NCBI GenBank assembly: GCA_023807065.1
Contig: JAJJLU010003670.1
Location: forward strand, 1 to 40,021
Length of the DNA: 40,021 bases
From: Isotricha intestinalis
Taxonomy: Eukaryota; Ciliophora; Litostomatea; Vestibuliferida; Isotrichidae
Reading direction: 5' to 3'
Part shown: positions 27,740 to 37,122 of the stretch, piece after piece
Position numbering within the stretch: the first letter of the stretch is position 1
Layout of the letters: each line of letters opens with the position of its first letter
The notes under the pieces: generated by a model
Databases searched by the model: none
Told to the model about the DNA's origin: nothing
The model's input: only the letters and a program-made list of their open reading frames with translations
Position numbers and translations under genes: made by a program

Positions 27740-28414
27740 ATGGATAAAGTGAAAATAATATTAGTAGGAGAAAGTACAGTAGGTAAAACAAGTATAATAA
27801 CTCAATATTTACATAAAAAGTTTTCCCCTGAAGAAATAAAAACAACAACATCTTGTGATAAATGGGAAAAGGAAATAAAGTTAGAAAATAATAAAATAAT
27901 AAAATGTGAAATATGGGATACAGCAGGACAAGAAAAATTTAGAGCAGTAAATAAAATATTTATGAAAAATACAAAAATAGCAATTTTAGTTTATGACACA
28001 ACTAATAAAGAAACTTTTGAACAATTAAAATATTGGTATAATACAACTAATGAAATTAATACAAATTTTAATGTTATTTTTGGAATTGTTGCTAATAAAA
28101 GTGATTTATTTGAATTAAGGCAAGTTACTATTAATGAAGGAAAAAATTTTGCTAAAGATTATTGTAATAATTCTCTTTTTTTTGAAACTTCTGCTCTTGA
28201 TTATGATAGTATTAATACAGTCTTTTGTGATTTATGTGAATGTTATGATAAAAGAGAAGAAGAAAAAAAAAAAATTTTAGAAAAAGGAGAAAATAAAGAA
28301 GAAATTTTAAAAATTAAAGAAAATGAAGAATATGAGGAGAATAGAAAAAATTCTATGAGTTTAAAAAGTCTTGAAAAAAAAAAAAAAGGATGTTGTGGAG
28401 GGAGAAATAATTAA
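27740..28414 (+). CDS. divergent Rab-like small GTPase, copy 3
   Basis: 224 residues. P-loop GESTVGKT (10-17), switch I TTTSCDKW (35-42), WDTAGQEKF with Gln64 retained, ANKSD and ETSA. It shares NKIFMKNTKIAILVYD with the two neighbouring Rab-like genes. The tail is Lys/Glu-rich and ends KKKGCCGGRNN: the Cys pair is followed by five residues, longer than the usual CC, CXC, CCX or CCXX(X) ends. Prenylation is therefore uncertain. Start ATG follows ATTAAA; TAA stop. Confidence 0.86.
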   Translation: MDKVKIILVGESTVGKTSIITQYLHKKFSPEEIKTTTSCDKWEKEIKLENNKIIKCEIWDTAGQEKFRAVNKIFMKNTKIAILVYDTTNKETFEQLKYWYNTTNEINTNFNVIFGIVANKSDLFELRQVTINEGKNFAKDYCNNSLFFETSALDYDSINTVFCDLCECYDKREEEKKKILEKGENKEEILKIKENEEYEENRKNSMSLKSLEKKKKGCCGGRNN

Positions 28415-28545
28415 AGTTAAAATAAAATTGCGAAATATATTATTTTATTTATATTATTTTATTTTAATCATTATTTAAACAAGACTCTTGTAATATATTT
28501 AAATTTTTTTTTGAATTATTATTTTTCACATAAATTAATTTAAAA

Positions 28546-30462
28546 ATGAAAATATTAAATACATCTAAAAATTCAAATAATGAAAAACAATCTTCGATAA
28601 ATAAATCAATGAATAAAAAAGATAATATTAATAATCCAATTAAAATAACTAATTATTATAATACTAATTCAAGTGATATTATATTAAATGATAATCCAGA
28701 TTTTTATAAAGAATTTATTAAATTAAGAAAAGAAATTGAAGATAATATAAACTTAGAACTTAATAATTTTAATATTCCAAAAAATTTAACAAATAGTTTA
28801 ATTACTTTATTAAATACTTATCAAGAAGAAATATTTAGTAATATAAATAAAAATTATAATCAAAATAAATTAAAAGAAATTATAAGTAAAAAATTAGAAA
28901 ATATATTAAATTTCACAAAAAATCAGTTTAAAATAATAGATTTAAGTAGAAAAAATGCATTAAATAAATTAAATATAGGATTTGAAAAATTAAATGATTT
29001 AATTAATAAAAATTTAAATAATAATAATAAGGATTTAAATTTATTATATCAAAATGAAAAAAAAAATAAAAATAAAGTAATTTTAAAACCTTCATTATCA
29101 TTTAATCATTATTCAGGATTAATGAAAACAAAAAAAAATTTAGGAAAAAATAAAAGATTTTTATCATTAATTGGAAAATTAAATAATTCTTGTACAAATA
29201 TAAAAACAAATAATAATGATTTTTCAAATGCTTCTTTAGAAAAAGAATATTTAAATACTAATCCAAGTTTAACAAATTATTCTACTTTAATTAATGTGGA
29301 TTCTAAAAAATTTAATATTAATGAATATTCTTTTCTTAATAAAGATTTAGGTAGAAATAGTAAAAGTTTAGAAAAAGAAATTTTAAATTTAAAAAATAGT
29401 TTTAATAGTCAATTTAGTTTTTCTAAAAATTCTGAAGAGATTAATTTTTTAAGTAATAATTTTATTATTATATTCGCTCAAAAAATTGATGAATTTTTTC
29501 AATTAATGAATGATTTACAAAAATCAATTATTGAGAAAAAAAATAATGTTAATGAATTAAAAAAAAATTTTGAAATTTTAAAAAAAAAAATTAAAAGTTT
29601 TCTTGATTTAATATTAAAAAAAACAAATAATAATAATATTATTATTGTTGATAATGATGTTAAAAATGAAAGATTAAATACTAATACTTCAATAGAAATA
29701 AAATATGAAAAAGAATTAATTAAAAGAAAATTAGATAAAAGTAATTCAAGTAAAAAAGAAAAAAAAACAAATTCAATAATAAATGCATTTTCTTTAAAGA
29801 AATTAATAGAATATGAAAATTTATTAAAAATTCAAAATGAAAAAATAAATAAATTAGAATCAACAAATGAAATATTATTAGAAGATAAAAACAAATTAAA
29901 TAATCAAATAAAAAAATTAAATGAAGAATTATTAAATATAAATAAAAAAGTACATTCAAAAATAAAAAATTTAAATCTAAAAACAAATGGAAATAATATA
30001 ATAGAATTAATAAATATATTATTTTCAAATGAAAAAAATAAATTATATTTAGAAGAAGAAAATGGTATAAATAAATATTATGAAGAAAATATTAAATTAA
30101 AGAAATTATTTGAAGAATGCATTGAAATAATAAATGAAAGTATTAAAAAAACATCAAATCAATATTTAAATATGAAAATTCCTTCTTTATTTTATGAAAT
30201 CAATGATAATGAACAAAGTGAAAATGCAACTTTTAAATATAATAAAAATAAAATTGTTTTTAATGAAAATAATATTAGAAAAGCTGTTAATGTTTTTAAA
30301 AATTATAATATTTTGATTTGTGATAAAATTGAAAAATTACAAAATAAAATTAAGGAATTAAAAGATGTTAATGATACTTTTAAAGATATTATTAAAAATA
30401 CTAGTGAAAAAGTTCATGATGAAAAAGAATTAATTAATTTTGATAAGGAGTTTTTTAAATAA
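28546..30462 (+). CDS. coiled-coil protein, unknown
   Basis: 638 residues. Residues 1-50 are Asn/Ser-rich. Two helical regions flank a disordered Ser/Asn-rich middle. A strong coiled coil lies at about 415-485 (LKKLIEYENLLKIQNEKINK, followed by Leu/Lys heptads), with a shorter one at 310-355, and the C-terminus (about 560-638) is again helical (NVFKNYNILICDKIEKLQNK). No enzymatic domain. It could be a cytoskeletal or basal-body component, but that is guesswork. The whole frame is uninterrupted and ends in TAA. Confidence 0.65.
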   Translation: MKILNTSKNSNNEKQSSINKSMNKKDNINNPIKITNYYNTNSSDIILNDNPDFYKEFIKLRKEIEDNINLELNNFNIPKNLTNSLITLLNTYQEEIFSNINKNYNQNKLKEIISKKLENILNFTKNQFKIIDLSRKNALNKLNIGFEKLNDLINKNLNNNNKDLNLLYQNEKKNKNKVILKPSLSFNHYSGLMKTKKNLGKNKRFLSLIGKLNNSCTNIKTNNNDFSNASLEKEYLNTNPSLTNYSTLINVDSKKFNINEYSFLNKDLGRNSKSLEKEILNLKNSFNSQFSFSKNSEEINFLSNNFIIIFAQKIDEFFQLMNDLQKSIIEKKNNVNELKKNFEILKKKIKSFLDLILKKTNNNNIIIVDNDVKNERLNTNTSIEIKYEKELIKRKLDKSNSSKKEKKTNSIINAFSLKKLIEYENLLKIQNEKINKLESTNEILLEDKNKLNNQIKKLNEELLNINKKVHSKIKNLNLKTNGNNIIELINILFSNEKNKLYLEEENGINKYYEENIKLKKLFEECIEIINESIKKTSNQYLNMKIPSLFYEINDNEQSENATFKYNKNKIVFNENNIRKAVNVFKNYNILICDKIEKLQNKIKELKDVNDTFKDIIKNTSEKVHDEKELINFDKEFFK

Positions 30463-30895
30463 TCTTTTATTTTTTTTGAAATGAAAATTATAAATAATAT
30501 TTATTTTATAAATTTTTAATATTTGGTTATTTTTCAAAATTTTAGTTAATCAATGTTCATTTATATTGATTTTAAAATACAATTAAAAAATTATTTTATT
30601 ATTCATTTACAAAATTTTACATTATTTTTTTACAGTAATTAAAGATTAAATAAATATAAAAGATTGTCTATTAGATATTTTAAATTAAAAAAATAGTGTT
30701 TGAAAAAGAAATATCTTATAACCAAATAAAAAAAACAAAAAAAATAAAAATATAACCTTTAAATATTTTTTATTATTTATTCTTTATATAATTATTTGTC
30801 TTTCCATATTCTTTTATTCAAAATTTATATATAATAAATGTTTTTCGATTATTTTTTTTATTACTCATTTAAAATTTTATTAAAAAAATATTTAA
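30463..30895. other. intergenic gap, A/T-rich
   Basis: 433 bp between two plus-strand genes. Nothing beyond A/T runs and a few short mixed stretches (around 30540-30560 and 30660-30720). No RNA-like island or coding frame is convincing. Confidence 0.5.
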
Positions 30896-33370
30896 ATGAC
30901 AAATATAACTTTTTTCAAAATTTCAGGTAAAAATGAGTTAAAATTTTTAACAGAAGAAGACAAAAAACAAAATATGGAAAAAATATATTCAATGTTAATT
31001 GAATTACAAAATGAAAAAATAGGAAATGAAATAAATAAATATATTTCAACAAGAATTCCAAAATTTGAGAAAGATTCAATGTCAATTAGCAATGAAATTA
31101 TGAATGTTTATATAAAAGATTATCAAATAAATTTTAAAAATGATAGTTTTAATGAAATTATAAATAAATTATTATCTAATCCAAATCAAAAAGAATTTAT
31201 TATTAATAAAAAAAATAATTCTGACCTTACTAAAATATTATGTTGTTGTTTTTCTCAATTCAAAAAATATAAAATAAAAAAAATAAATGATTTAGAAAGT
31301 AAAATTAAAGAAGTTGATATTGAAAAAGTAAATGTCGAACAATATTATAGTAATAACAATTATTACAGAAATAATTCAATATCTTTTATGAATAAAACAT
31401 TTTCAACTTTTACAATTCAAAATGGAAAATATTTATATCCTACAATAACCTCAGAAAAAAAACCAAAATTTTCTCTTCCAATAGAATTAATAATATTATT
31501 ATGTAAATTTAAAGATATAACAAAATTTATAATAAATTTAGAAGGAACAGATCATAAAAGAAAATTAGAAAATGTATTAATTTGTTTAAATATAAATTGG
31601 TTATTTCCAAAATTAAATGAAATAGAATTTAATTTTATAGATGAAGACATTCAAAAAGGTTTAAATCAAATATACGATATGAGAATATCTCAAATATTAA
31701 ATAATAAAGAAATATTATTAAAATCAACAAATTATGATAATAAATATAAAAGAAATGATTCTTTTTTACCTTTTGGTTATATATCTTTATTAAATAAAAG
31801 TTATTCTCCTTTTGAACATAATAAAAATTTGATGAATGAGACTTTTAATCAGAAATCAGGTTTTATTTCTTTTGATAATATTAATGATTCTTTTAAAGGT
31901 TCTACATATGATAATACTAATTCTTTTGAAATAGAAAATGAAAATTCTTCTAGAAATTCTACTCAAATTAAAAAAGATTTAAATTATCAAAATAAGAATA
32001 ATAATTTAAATGCTAAAAATGTTTTAGAAGATTTTGTTGTTAAGAATATTCATCCTTTTGAAAATATTGTTTTCTTTTCTCATTACATTTCTAAGATTAA
32101 AAATATTTATAAATTAAAATTAAGTTTTAATGATTCTTTTTCTTATGAAATTGAAGTTTTACTTAAAAAGAAAAATTCTGATATTCAAAATTTTAGTTTT
32201 TTAATTTTTTTATATAAATTATATGAATTAAAAGAATTAACTATTGATTTTAATTCCATTGATTCAATTTCTTTTGAAAAAATATTATCAATAATTCAAA
32301 GAAATAGAAATTTAGAAAAAATTCATATTAGCTTTTTTACTCCAGAAGAGAATTATTCTCCTATTAATTTAATTAAATTATATGCTTCTAGAAAATTAAG
32401 TTTAAGAAATTTATTTGAAGAACAACAGAAATTTTTAACAAATAATTTATTTAAAAATTTCGAATATAATGATATTGATTATTTTTTAATAGGAAGAAAA
32501 TTTAATAAAGAATTTGAAGAGAATTTTTATCATTTTTTTTATATTATTCAAACCAAAACAAATTTAAAAGAATTATGTATTTTTTTAGATACTCCAACAA
32601 TAATAATAACAAATCCTTTTTATATTAATATTTTAACAATAAGTGTTTTTAATTTTTTTACTTGGTTATCTCTTTGTAATAATTCAATTAAAATTTTTAA
32701 AATAATTTGTCCTTTATTAAATCTCAATTCTACTATTTATCCTCATTTAATTGATTTATTTAATGAAACTATTTTAACTAATAATAATATTTTAGAAGAA
32801 TTAACTATTCAATTTCAATTTTATAATATTTTAAATTTATCTAATTTAATCTCTTTTAATTTAAAATATTTATTTTTAGGAGATTTAGATTTTAAATCTT
32901 TTGAATCTTTTATTCAATTTTATTCAAGTAATAATTTTATTTCAAAATCAAATTTAATTTCTATTAAAATTAGTTTAAATATGACAATTACTTCTTATAA
33001 TTTAATTGAAAAAAGTATTAAAACTTTTATTTTATATTCTCCTAAAAATTTACAAGAAAAAATTTTATTATCTTCAATTGAAATTTTAGATGAAAAAAAA
33101 TTAAAAGAATTACATAATTTAATATATTATAAAGATAAAACCAAATTTATTTGTATTCAAATTTCAAATTCTTCTGATGAAAGTAATAATAATGTTTTAA
33201 TTGATTTACATAATGAAGTTCAAAATAAATTATTTAATATTGGTTTTATTTTTTCAAAAAAACCTTATAATGAAATGAATAAGGAAAAAATAAGGAAAAA
33301 AATAAAATCATTTTTCCAAATTCCAAAAAATAAAAAAATAATTTATTGTCATGATAAAAGAGATTATTAA
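30896..33370 (+). CDS. leucine-rich-repeat-like protein, unknown
   Basis: 824 residues. The N-terminal 200 residues are helical with a CCC at about 117-119. From about 385 to 720 there are irregular strand-helix units with LRR spacing: IYKLKLSFNDSFS, LKELTIDFNSIDSISFEKIL, LEKIHISFF, LKELCIFLDTPTI, LEELTIQFQFYNILNLSNLI and LKYLFLGDLDFKSFESF. They look like ribonuclease-inhibitor-type or otherwise degenerate LRRs used for protein binding. I cannot assign a family. The ATG at 30896 has A at -3; a later Met at residue 27 is an alternative. TAA stop. Confidence 0.65.
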   Translation: MTNITFFKISGKNELKFLTEEDKKQNMEKIYSMLIELQNEKIGNEINKYISTRIPKFEKDSMSISNEIMNVYIKDYQINFKNDSFNEIINKLLSNPNQKEFIINKKNNSDLTKILCCCFSQFKKYKIKKINDLESKIKEVDIEKVNVEQYYSNNNYYRNNSISFMNKTFSTFTIQNGKYLYPTITSEKKPKFSLPIELIILLCKFKDITKFIINLEGTDHKRKLENVLICLNINWLFPKLNEIEFNFIDEDIQKGLNQIYDMRISQILNNKEILLKSTNYDNKYKRNDSFLPFGYISLLNKSYSPFEHNKNLMNETFNQKSGFISFDNINDSFKGSTYDNTNSFEIENENSSRNSTQIKKDLNYQNKNNNLNAKNVLEDFVVKNIHPFENIVFFSHYISKIKNIYKLKLSFNDSFSYEIEVLLKKKNSDIQNFSFLIFLYKLYELKELTIDFNSIDSISFEKILSIIQRNRNLEKIHISFFTPEENYSPINLIKLYASRKLSLRNLFEEQQKFLTNNLFKNFEYNDIDYFLIGRKFNKEFEENFYHFFYIIQTKTNLKELCIFLDTPTIIITNPFYINILTISVFNFFTWLSLCNNSIKIFKIICPLLNLNSTIYPHLIDLFNETILTNNNILEELTIQFQFYNILNLSNLISFNLKYLFLGDLDFKSFESFIQFYSSNNFISKSNLISIKISLNMTITSYNLIEKSIKTFILYSPKNLQEKILLSSIEILDEKKLKELHNLIYYKDKTKFICIQISNSSDESNNNVLIDLHNEVQNKLFNIGFIFSKKPYNEMNKEKIRKKIKSFFQIPKNKKIIYCHDKRDY

Positions 33371-33474
33371 TTACTTATATAAATAATATTTATTTTCACA
33401 TTTAACTTAAATATTATTATTTAATTAAAAAAGAAAATTATTCTGAAAAAACAATAAAAAAATATATAAAAAAA

Positions 33475-35193
33475 ATGAGCAGAAAGAATATAAAAGAACT
33501 ATTTGAAAATGAATTAAAATCAAAAATATATTTAAAAACAAATTCCTTTAATAGAGAGGGAGAAACATTATTAAAATATTTTAGATATTATGATATAAAT
33601 AAAAATAATTTATGTTCATTTCAAAATTTTATAAATACAATGATAAGAATTGGAATTTCAAATTTTTCAGAAAAAGAATATGAAAAAATATTTTATTCAT
33701 ATCCAATTGGAATTGATAATAAATTAAATTATTGGGAATTTATTAGTATTTTATATAATAATAAAAGTTTAGGAAGATCAAATTCACAAATTTTAAAAAG
33801 AAAAAGAAATAATATTCCTTCTAATTTAACTTTTAATCCTTTTGAAAAATTTGTTCAAAAAATTAAGTTAATTATTTTAAAAAAAGGAATTAAAGGAATT
33901 TTTAGTTTTTATACTTTTCATTTTAAAAATTTAAATACTATTAATTATTATGATATGATTTCTTTAAATAAAAAATTAAAATTAGGTTTAAATGTTAATG
34001 ATATTCAAAATTTATTTAATGAATATAATACTATTAATTATGAAAATTTATTGAAAAATATTAGAGGAGAATTAAGTGAAAAAAGGAAAATTATTGTTGA
34101 AGAAGTTTATTATAAACTTTTAAAAAATTTTAATGGAAGAATTAAATTATCTAATTTAGTTAAAATTTATAATGCCAAAAATCATCCTTTTGTTCTTCAA
34201 AAAATTTTAAATGAAGATTTAGTTTATGATGAATTTTGTGATACTTTTAATATTTTACATAAATATTATTTTGAGAAAAGAATGAATAATATGGTTCATA
34301 AAATTTCTTCTTTTAATGATAAAGACCAATTACTTATTAATATTAATGAATTTATTGAATATTATGAAAATATTTCTTTATTTATTGAAAATGATAAAGA
34401 TTTTGAAAAAATTGTAATTGATTGTTTTATGAAAAATAACATTTATTATGGTAAAATTTACCAAGGGAAAAATAATAATATTATTAATATTTATGATAAA
34501 AATCATTATAATAATTATGAAAATAGTAATTTAAATAAATTAAGAAATATTAATTCAAATAAAAGATTAAAAAGTGAAAATAATATAAATAATAATAATA
34601 AAGAAGAAATAAATAATCCTTTAGATAAATTAAGAAATATTTTAAGAAAAAGAGGTTCAAGAGGTTTAATTTCTTTAAGAAGAAATTTTTTACTTGCAGA
34701 TAATAGGAATATTAAACAAATATCATATAATGATTTTAGATTAATCTTTAAAGAAAATAGATTTGATTTAACTCAAAATGAAATAAATAATATATATAAT
34801 TCATATAATCATACTAATAATTCAGGTTATATAGATTATGAAATTTTTTTAAACGATATCATCGGAAATTTAAATGATAGAAGATTAAAATTTATTAATT
34901 TAGCTTTTCATAAATTATTATTTGGAAAAAATCTTTCTTATATTAAACAAGAAGATATAAAAAAATATTTTAATCCAAAAGGTCATCCTGATTATATCAA
35001 TAATATTAAAAGTTATCAAGAAATTTTAGCAGAATTTTTAGATTATTATCAATATCATTTTTATCTTTTAAATAATAATAAAGAAGGAATTGTTACTTTT
35101 GAAAATTTTATTTCTTTTTATAAATTTATTTCTTTTGATTATGAAAAAGATTATGACTTTGAAAAAATGATGATTGGAGTTTGGGATTTATAA
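33475..35193 (+). CDS. doubled calcyphosine-like protein with degenerate EF-hands
   Basis: 572 residues with two calcyphosine-type modules. Module 1 (about 122-318) has ILKKGIKGIFSFYTF, NAKNHPFV (233-240) and NEFIEYYENISLFIENDKDF. Module 2 (about 382-572) has ILRKRGSRGLISLRRNF, a loop HTNNSGYIDYEI (445-456), FNPKGHPDY (499-507) and a tail ending KMMIGVWDL. A further EF-like pair lies at 30-95. Loops lack the acidic residues at positions 1 and 12, so Ca2+ binding is probably lost. The RGxRG, N/GHP and W-x-L-end features are shared with CAPS/CAPSL-type proteins, several of which are ciliary. It is a paralogue in type of the gene at 8957-10426. TAA stop. Confidence 0.8.
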   Translation: MSRKNIKELFENELKSKIYLKTNSFNREGETLLKYFRYYDINKNNLCSFQNFINTMIRIGISNFSEKEYEKIFYSYPIGIDNKLNYWEFISILYNNKSLGRSNSQILKRKRNNIPSNLTFNPFEKFVQKIKLIILKKGIKGIFSFYTFHFKNLNTINYYDMISLNKKLKLGLNVNDIQNLFNEYNTINYENLLKNIRGELSEKRKIIVEEVYYKLLKNFNGRIKLSNLVKIYNAKNHPFVLQKILNEDLVYDEFCDTFNILHKYYFEKRMNNMVHKISSFNDKDQLLININEFIEYYENISLFIENDKDFEKIVIDCFMKNNIYYGKIYQGKNNNIINIYDKNHYNNYENSNLNKLRNINSNKRLKSENNINNNNKEEINNPLDKLRNILRKRGSRGLISLRRNFLLADNRNIKQISYNDFRLIFKENRFDLTQNEINNIYNSYNHTNNSGYIDYEIFLNDIIGNLNDRRLKFINLAFHKLLFGKNLSYIKQEDIKKYFNPKGHPDYINNIKSYQEILAEFLDYYQYHFYLLNNNKEGIVTFENFISFYKFISFDYEKDYDFEKMMIGVWDL

Positions 35194-35287
35194 AAAATAT
35201 TATTTAAATAAGTAAAAACTTTATTTTTTTATTTAAACCTTGAAAAATAATTTAAAAAAAATAAAAAAGTAAAAATTATTATAATAA

Positions 35288-35983
35288 ATGTCAAATGAAG
35301 ATTCAGATAAAAAACGTAATAGACTTTTAGAAAAATTTATATCAACAAACAACATTTCAGCTTTTAAAAAAATGTTAAGTTACAATCCTGAGAAAGAAAA
35401 GAAAAAAAATAAAGAAGTAAAAACAAAGATAAATAATAATAAGAATATATATAAGAAATATCGTAGTCAAACATTAAAGGATAATGTATATAACAACCAA
35501 ATAAAAAATTATTATACTCAAAACGATGATATTGAAAATTATAAATTAAATAAATTTCCAATATTTAATGATCCAGATTTTAAAGAAAAACAAATGAGAG
35601 GAAATAATAAATGGGCTTCGATAAAATTTGATTTAATGAAAATGAATTGGGCAAAAAGAAAAGGAATTGCTTATGAACATTTTCAAGTTCCAAAAGTTGA
35701 AAATTTTAAAAAAAGAGATAGTGTTAATATTGATGGAGGAATTATTAATGGTAATAATAGATTTAAAGATTTTGATAATCCTTCTCCTGAAGACGTTATG
35801 CTTAGTAAAAATGCTGATATTATTAATAATTATTTAAATAATAATATTTTTAATAGTAGAAGCTTAAAATTACCTAAAATTCATTTTGGGAATAAAAATG
35901 GAAATTATACTAATAATCATTTTAATGCTCCAAGAGTTGTTAATAATGTTAATATTAATTTTGAAGATTATGTTAATGTTTAA
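35288..35983 (+). CDS. small basic protein, unknown
   Basis: 231 residues. The N-terminus is charged (KKRNRLLEKFISTNNISAF). A compact, conserved-looking centre at about 105-140 reads NKWASIKFDLMKMNWAKRKG then YEHFQVPKVENF. The tail is Asn-rich with LPKIHFG. No known domain, signal peptide or membrane segment. It lies 94 bp after the doubled calcyphosine gene on the same strand. TAA stop. The Trp-containing core suggests real selection, but function is unknown. Confidence 0.6.
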   Translation: MSNEDSDKKRNRLLEKFISTNNISAFKKMLSYNPEKEKKKNKEVKTKINNNKNIYKKYRSQTLKDNVYNNQIKNYYTQNDDIENYKLNKFPIFNDPDFKEKQMRGNNKWASIKFDLMKMNWAKRKGIAYEHFQVPKVENFKKRDSVNIDGGIINGNNRFKDFDNPSPEDVMLSKNADIINNYLNNNIFNSRSLKLPKIHFGNKNGNYTNNHFNAPRVVNNVNINFEDYVNV

Positions 35984-36028
35984 TTTTTTTTTTTAAACAC
36001 ATTTTTTTTTTTATTTTAAATTTTTTTC

Positions 36029-36107
36029 TCAGACCTGGCTAAGTTAATCATTTAGTTTGATAATAATTTTGTAGGGAAATTATTATCTCATATCTTCTCT
36101 TCATCAT
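36029..36107 (-). ncRNA. candidate small structured RNA, C/D-box snoRNA-like
   Basis: A compositionally mixed island in otherwise A/T-only intergenic DNA. On the minus strand it begins with a perfect C box (ATGATGA, 36101-36107) and ends with a D box (CTGA, 36029-36032), 79 nt in all. The 15 nt before the D box would be the guide (TTAACTTAGCCAGGT). An 11-bp perfect inverted repeat (36059-36069 with 36077-36087, 7-nt loop) lies in the middle. No terminal stem pairs the ends, and the internal boxes are poor. On the plus strand the island ends in T5 (36107-36111), so a plus-strand Pol III RNA is also possible. I could not match the guide to rRNA from memory. Confidence 0.35.
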
Positions 36108-36167
36108 TTTTATTTATTAGATAATTGATTAAATTGTATAAATAATAAAATATTTAAAAAAAAAAAT

Positions 36168-36890
36168 ATGATAAGAAGACCTTTATTTGGAAATTTATAT
36201 GAATCAATGCATAATTTTCACAATGATTATTTATTTAATCATTTAAATCAATTTCTACATATAAATTTTAATTCTCATAGAAATCATCATATTATATTTC
36301 AATTTCATCAAATGGTAAATATAGAAGACATTGAAAATGGAAATTTATTTGAAAATAATAATAATTTAAGTAGTGAATGTGAAAGTGAAAATAATGAAAG
36401 TGAAAATAATGAAAAAAAAATATATTATTTAAAAAAATTTAATGGTGTTAATAAAATAATTATTCATGATGAAAATAATGATATATATTATTTAACTTGT
36501 CAAAGATATTATTTCAAAGAACAAATCAATGATAATTATACTTTAATTTCTGCTGTTAAAAAAAATTATGAAGGACAAAATTGGATTATTAAAAGAAACT
36601 TATTAGGTTTATATTCTATACAATATTATGAAAATGAATATGAAATGAAAAATTGGAAAATAAATGTTCAAGAAGAAAAAAATAATAAATTATATTTAGT
36701 TTTAAAAAACCAAAATAATTCTCTTTTTAAATTTTATATTTGTGAAAATAATACATTTTTAATTCAAGATTCTTTAACTGATTATTTTTTATATATTGAT
36801 AAATATAGAATTAGAGATAAATATTCTTTTTATATTTCTCTTACTTCAGATAAAGAAAAAGCTTCTAAATTTAGTTTTAGTAATTTGTAA
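36168..36890 (+). CDS. unknown protein with His/Asn-rich N-terminus and beta-rich C-terminus
   Basis: 240 residues. The first 50 residues are His-rich (HNFHNDYLFNHLNQF, then HINFNSHRNHHIIFQFHQ), next a Ser/Glu/Asn acidic stretch from a 15-bp tandem repeat, then about 150 residues with regular short strands (KIIIHDENNDIYYLTCQRYYF, WIIKRNLLGLYSIQYY, KLYLVLKNQNNSLFKFYICE, FLIQDSLTDYFLYIDKYRI). The strand spacing could be a beta-trefoil, but no motif confirms it. No signal peptide. The His cluster might bind metal. TAA stop. Confidence 0.6.
   Translation: MIRRPLFGNLYESMHNFHNDYLFNHLNQFLHINFNSHRNHHIIFQFHQMVNIEDIENGNLFENNNNLSSECESENNESENNEKKIYYLKKFNGVNKIIIHDENNDIYYLTCQRYYFKEQINDNYTLISAVKKNYEGQNWIIKRNLLGLYSIQYYENEYEMKNWKINVQEEKNNKLYLVLKNQNNSLFKFYICENNTFLIQDSLTDYFLYIDKYRIRDKYSFYISLTSDKEKASKFSFSNL
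36381..36410 (+). repeat. 15-bp tandem duplication in coding sequence
   Basis: Two perfect copies of GAAAGTGAAAATAAT in frame, encoding Glu-Ser-Glu-Asn-Asn twice within the acidic linker of the His-rich protein. Confidence 0.75.
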
Positions 36891-37122
36891 TATTATAATT
36901 AATAATATTTTGATTGATTAAAATTTATTTTAATTATAAATAAAAAATATTATTGAAATTGAAAAAATTTCCATTTCTGATTAAAAAAAAAATTTAATTA
37001 AATAATTGTTATTAATTTGAATGAAGTTAAATTTAACTAAAAATGTCTAAAAAAAATAAAATAAAAAATATATTTTTATTTTTAATAAGAGCAAATTATT
37101 ATAATTTTAAAAAAAGCAAGAA

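Noticed and set aside
30915..30930. Splice-acceptor-like TTTCAG followed by GTAAAA at the start of the LRR-like gene
   Set aside because: The frame is continuous with a good ATG just upstream, and no upstream exon is visible in the 433-bp gap.
36028..36075. U2 snRNA-like 5' hairpin (CTCAG...CTAAG) on the plus strand of the RNA-like island
   Set aside because: The almost invariant GUGUAGUAUCUGUUCUU branch-point segment of U2 is missing, so the likeness is limited to a short stem.
36036..36080. tRNA A-box-like TGGCTAAGTTA in the same island
   Set aside because: There is no B box, acceptor stem or anticodon arm that fits a tRNA.
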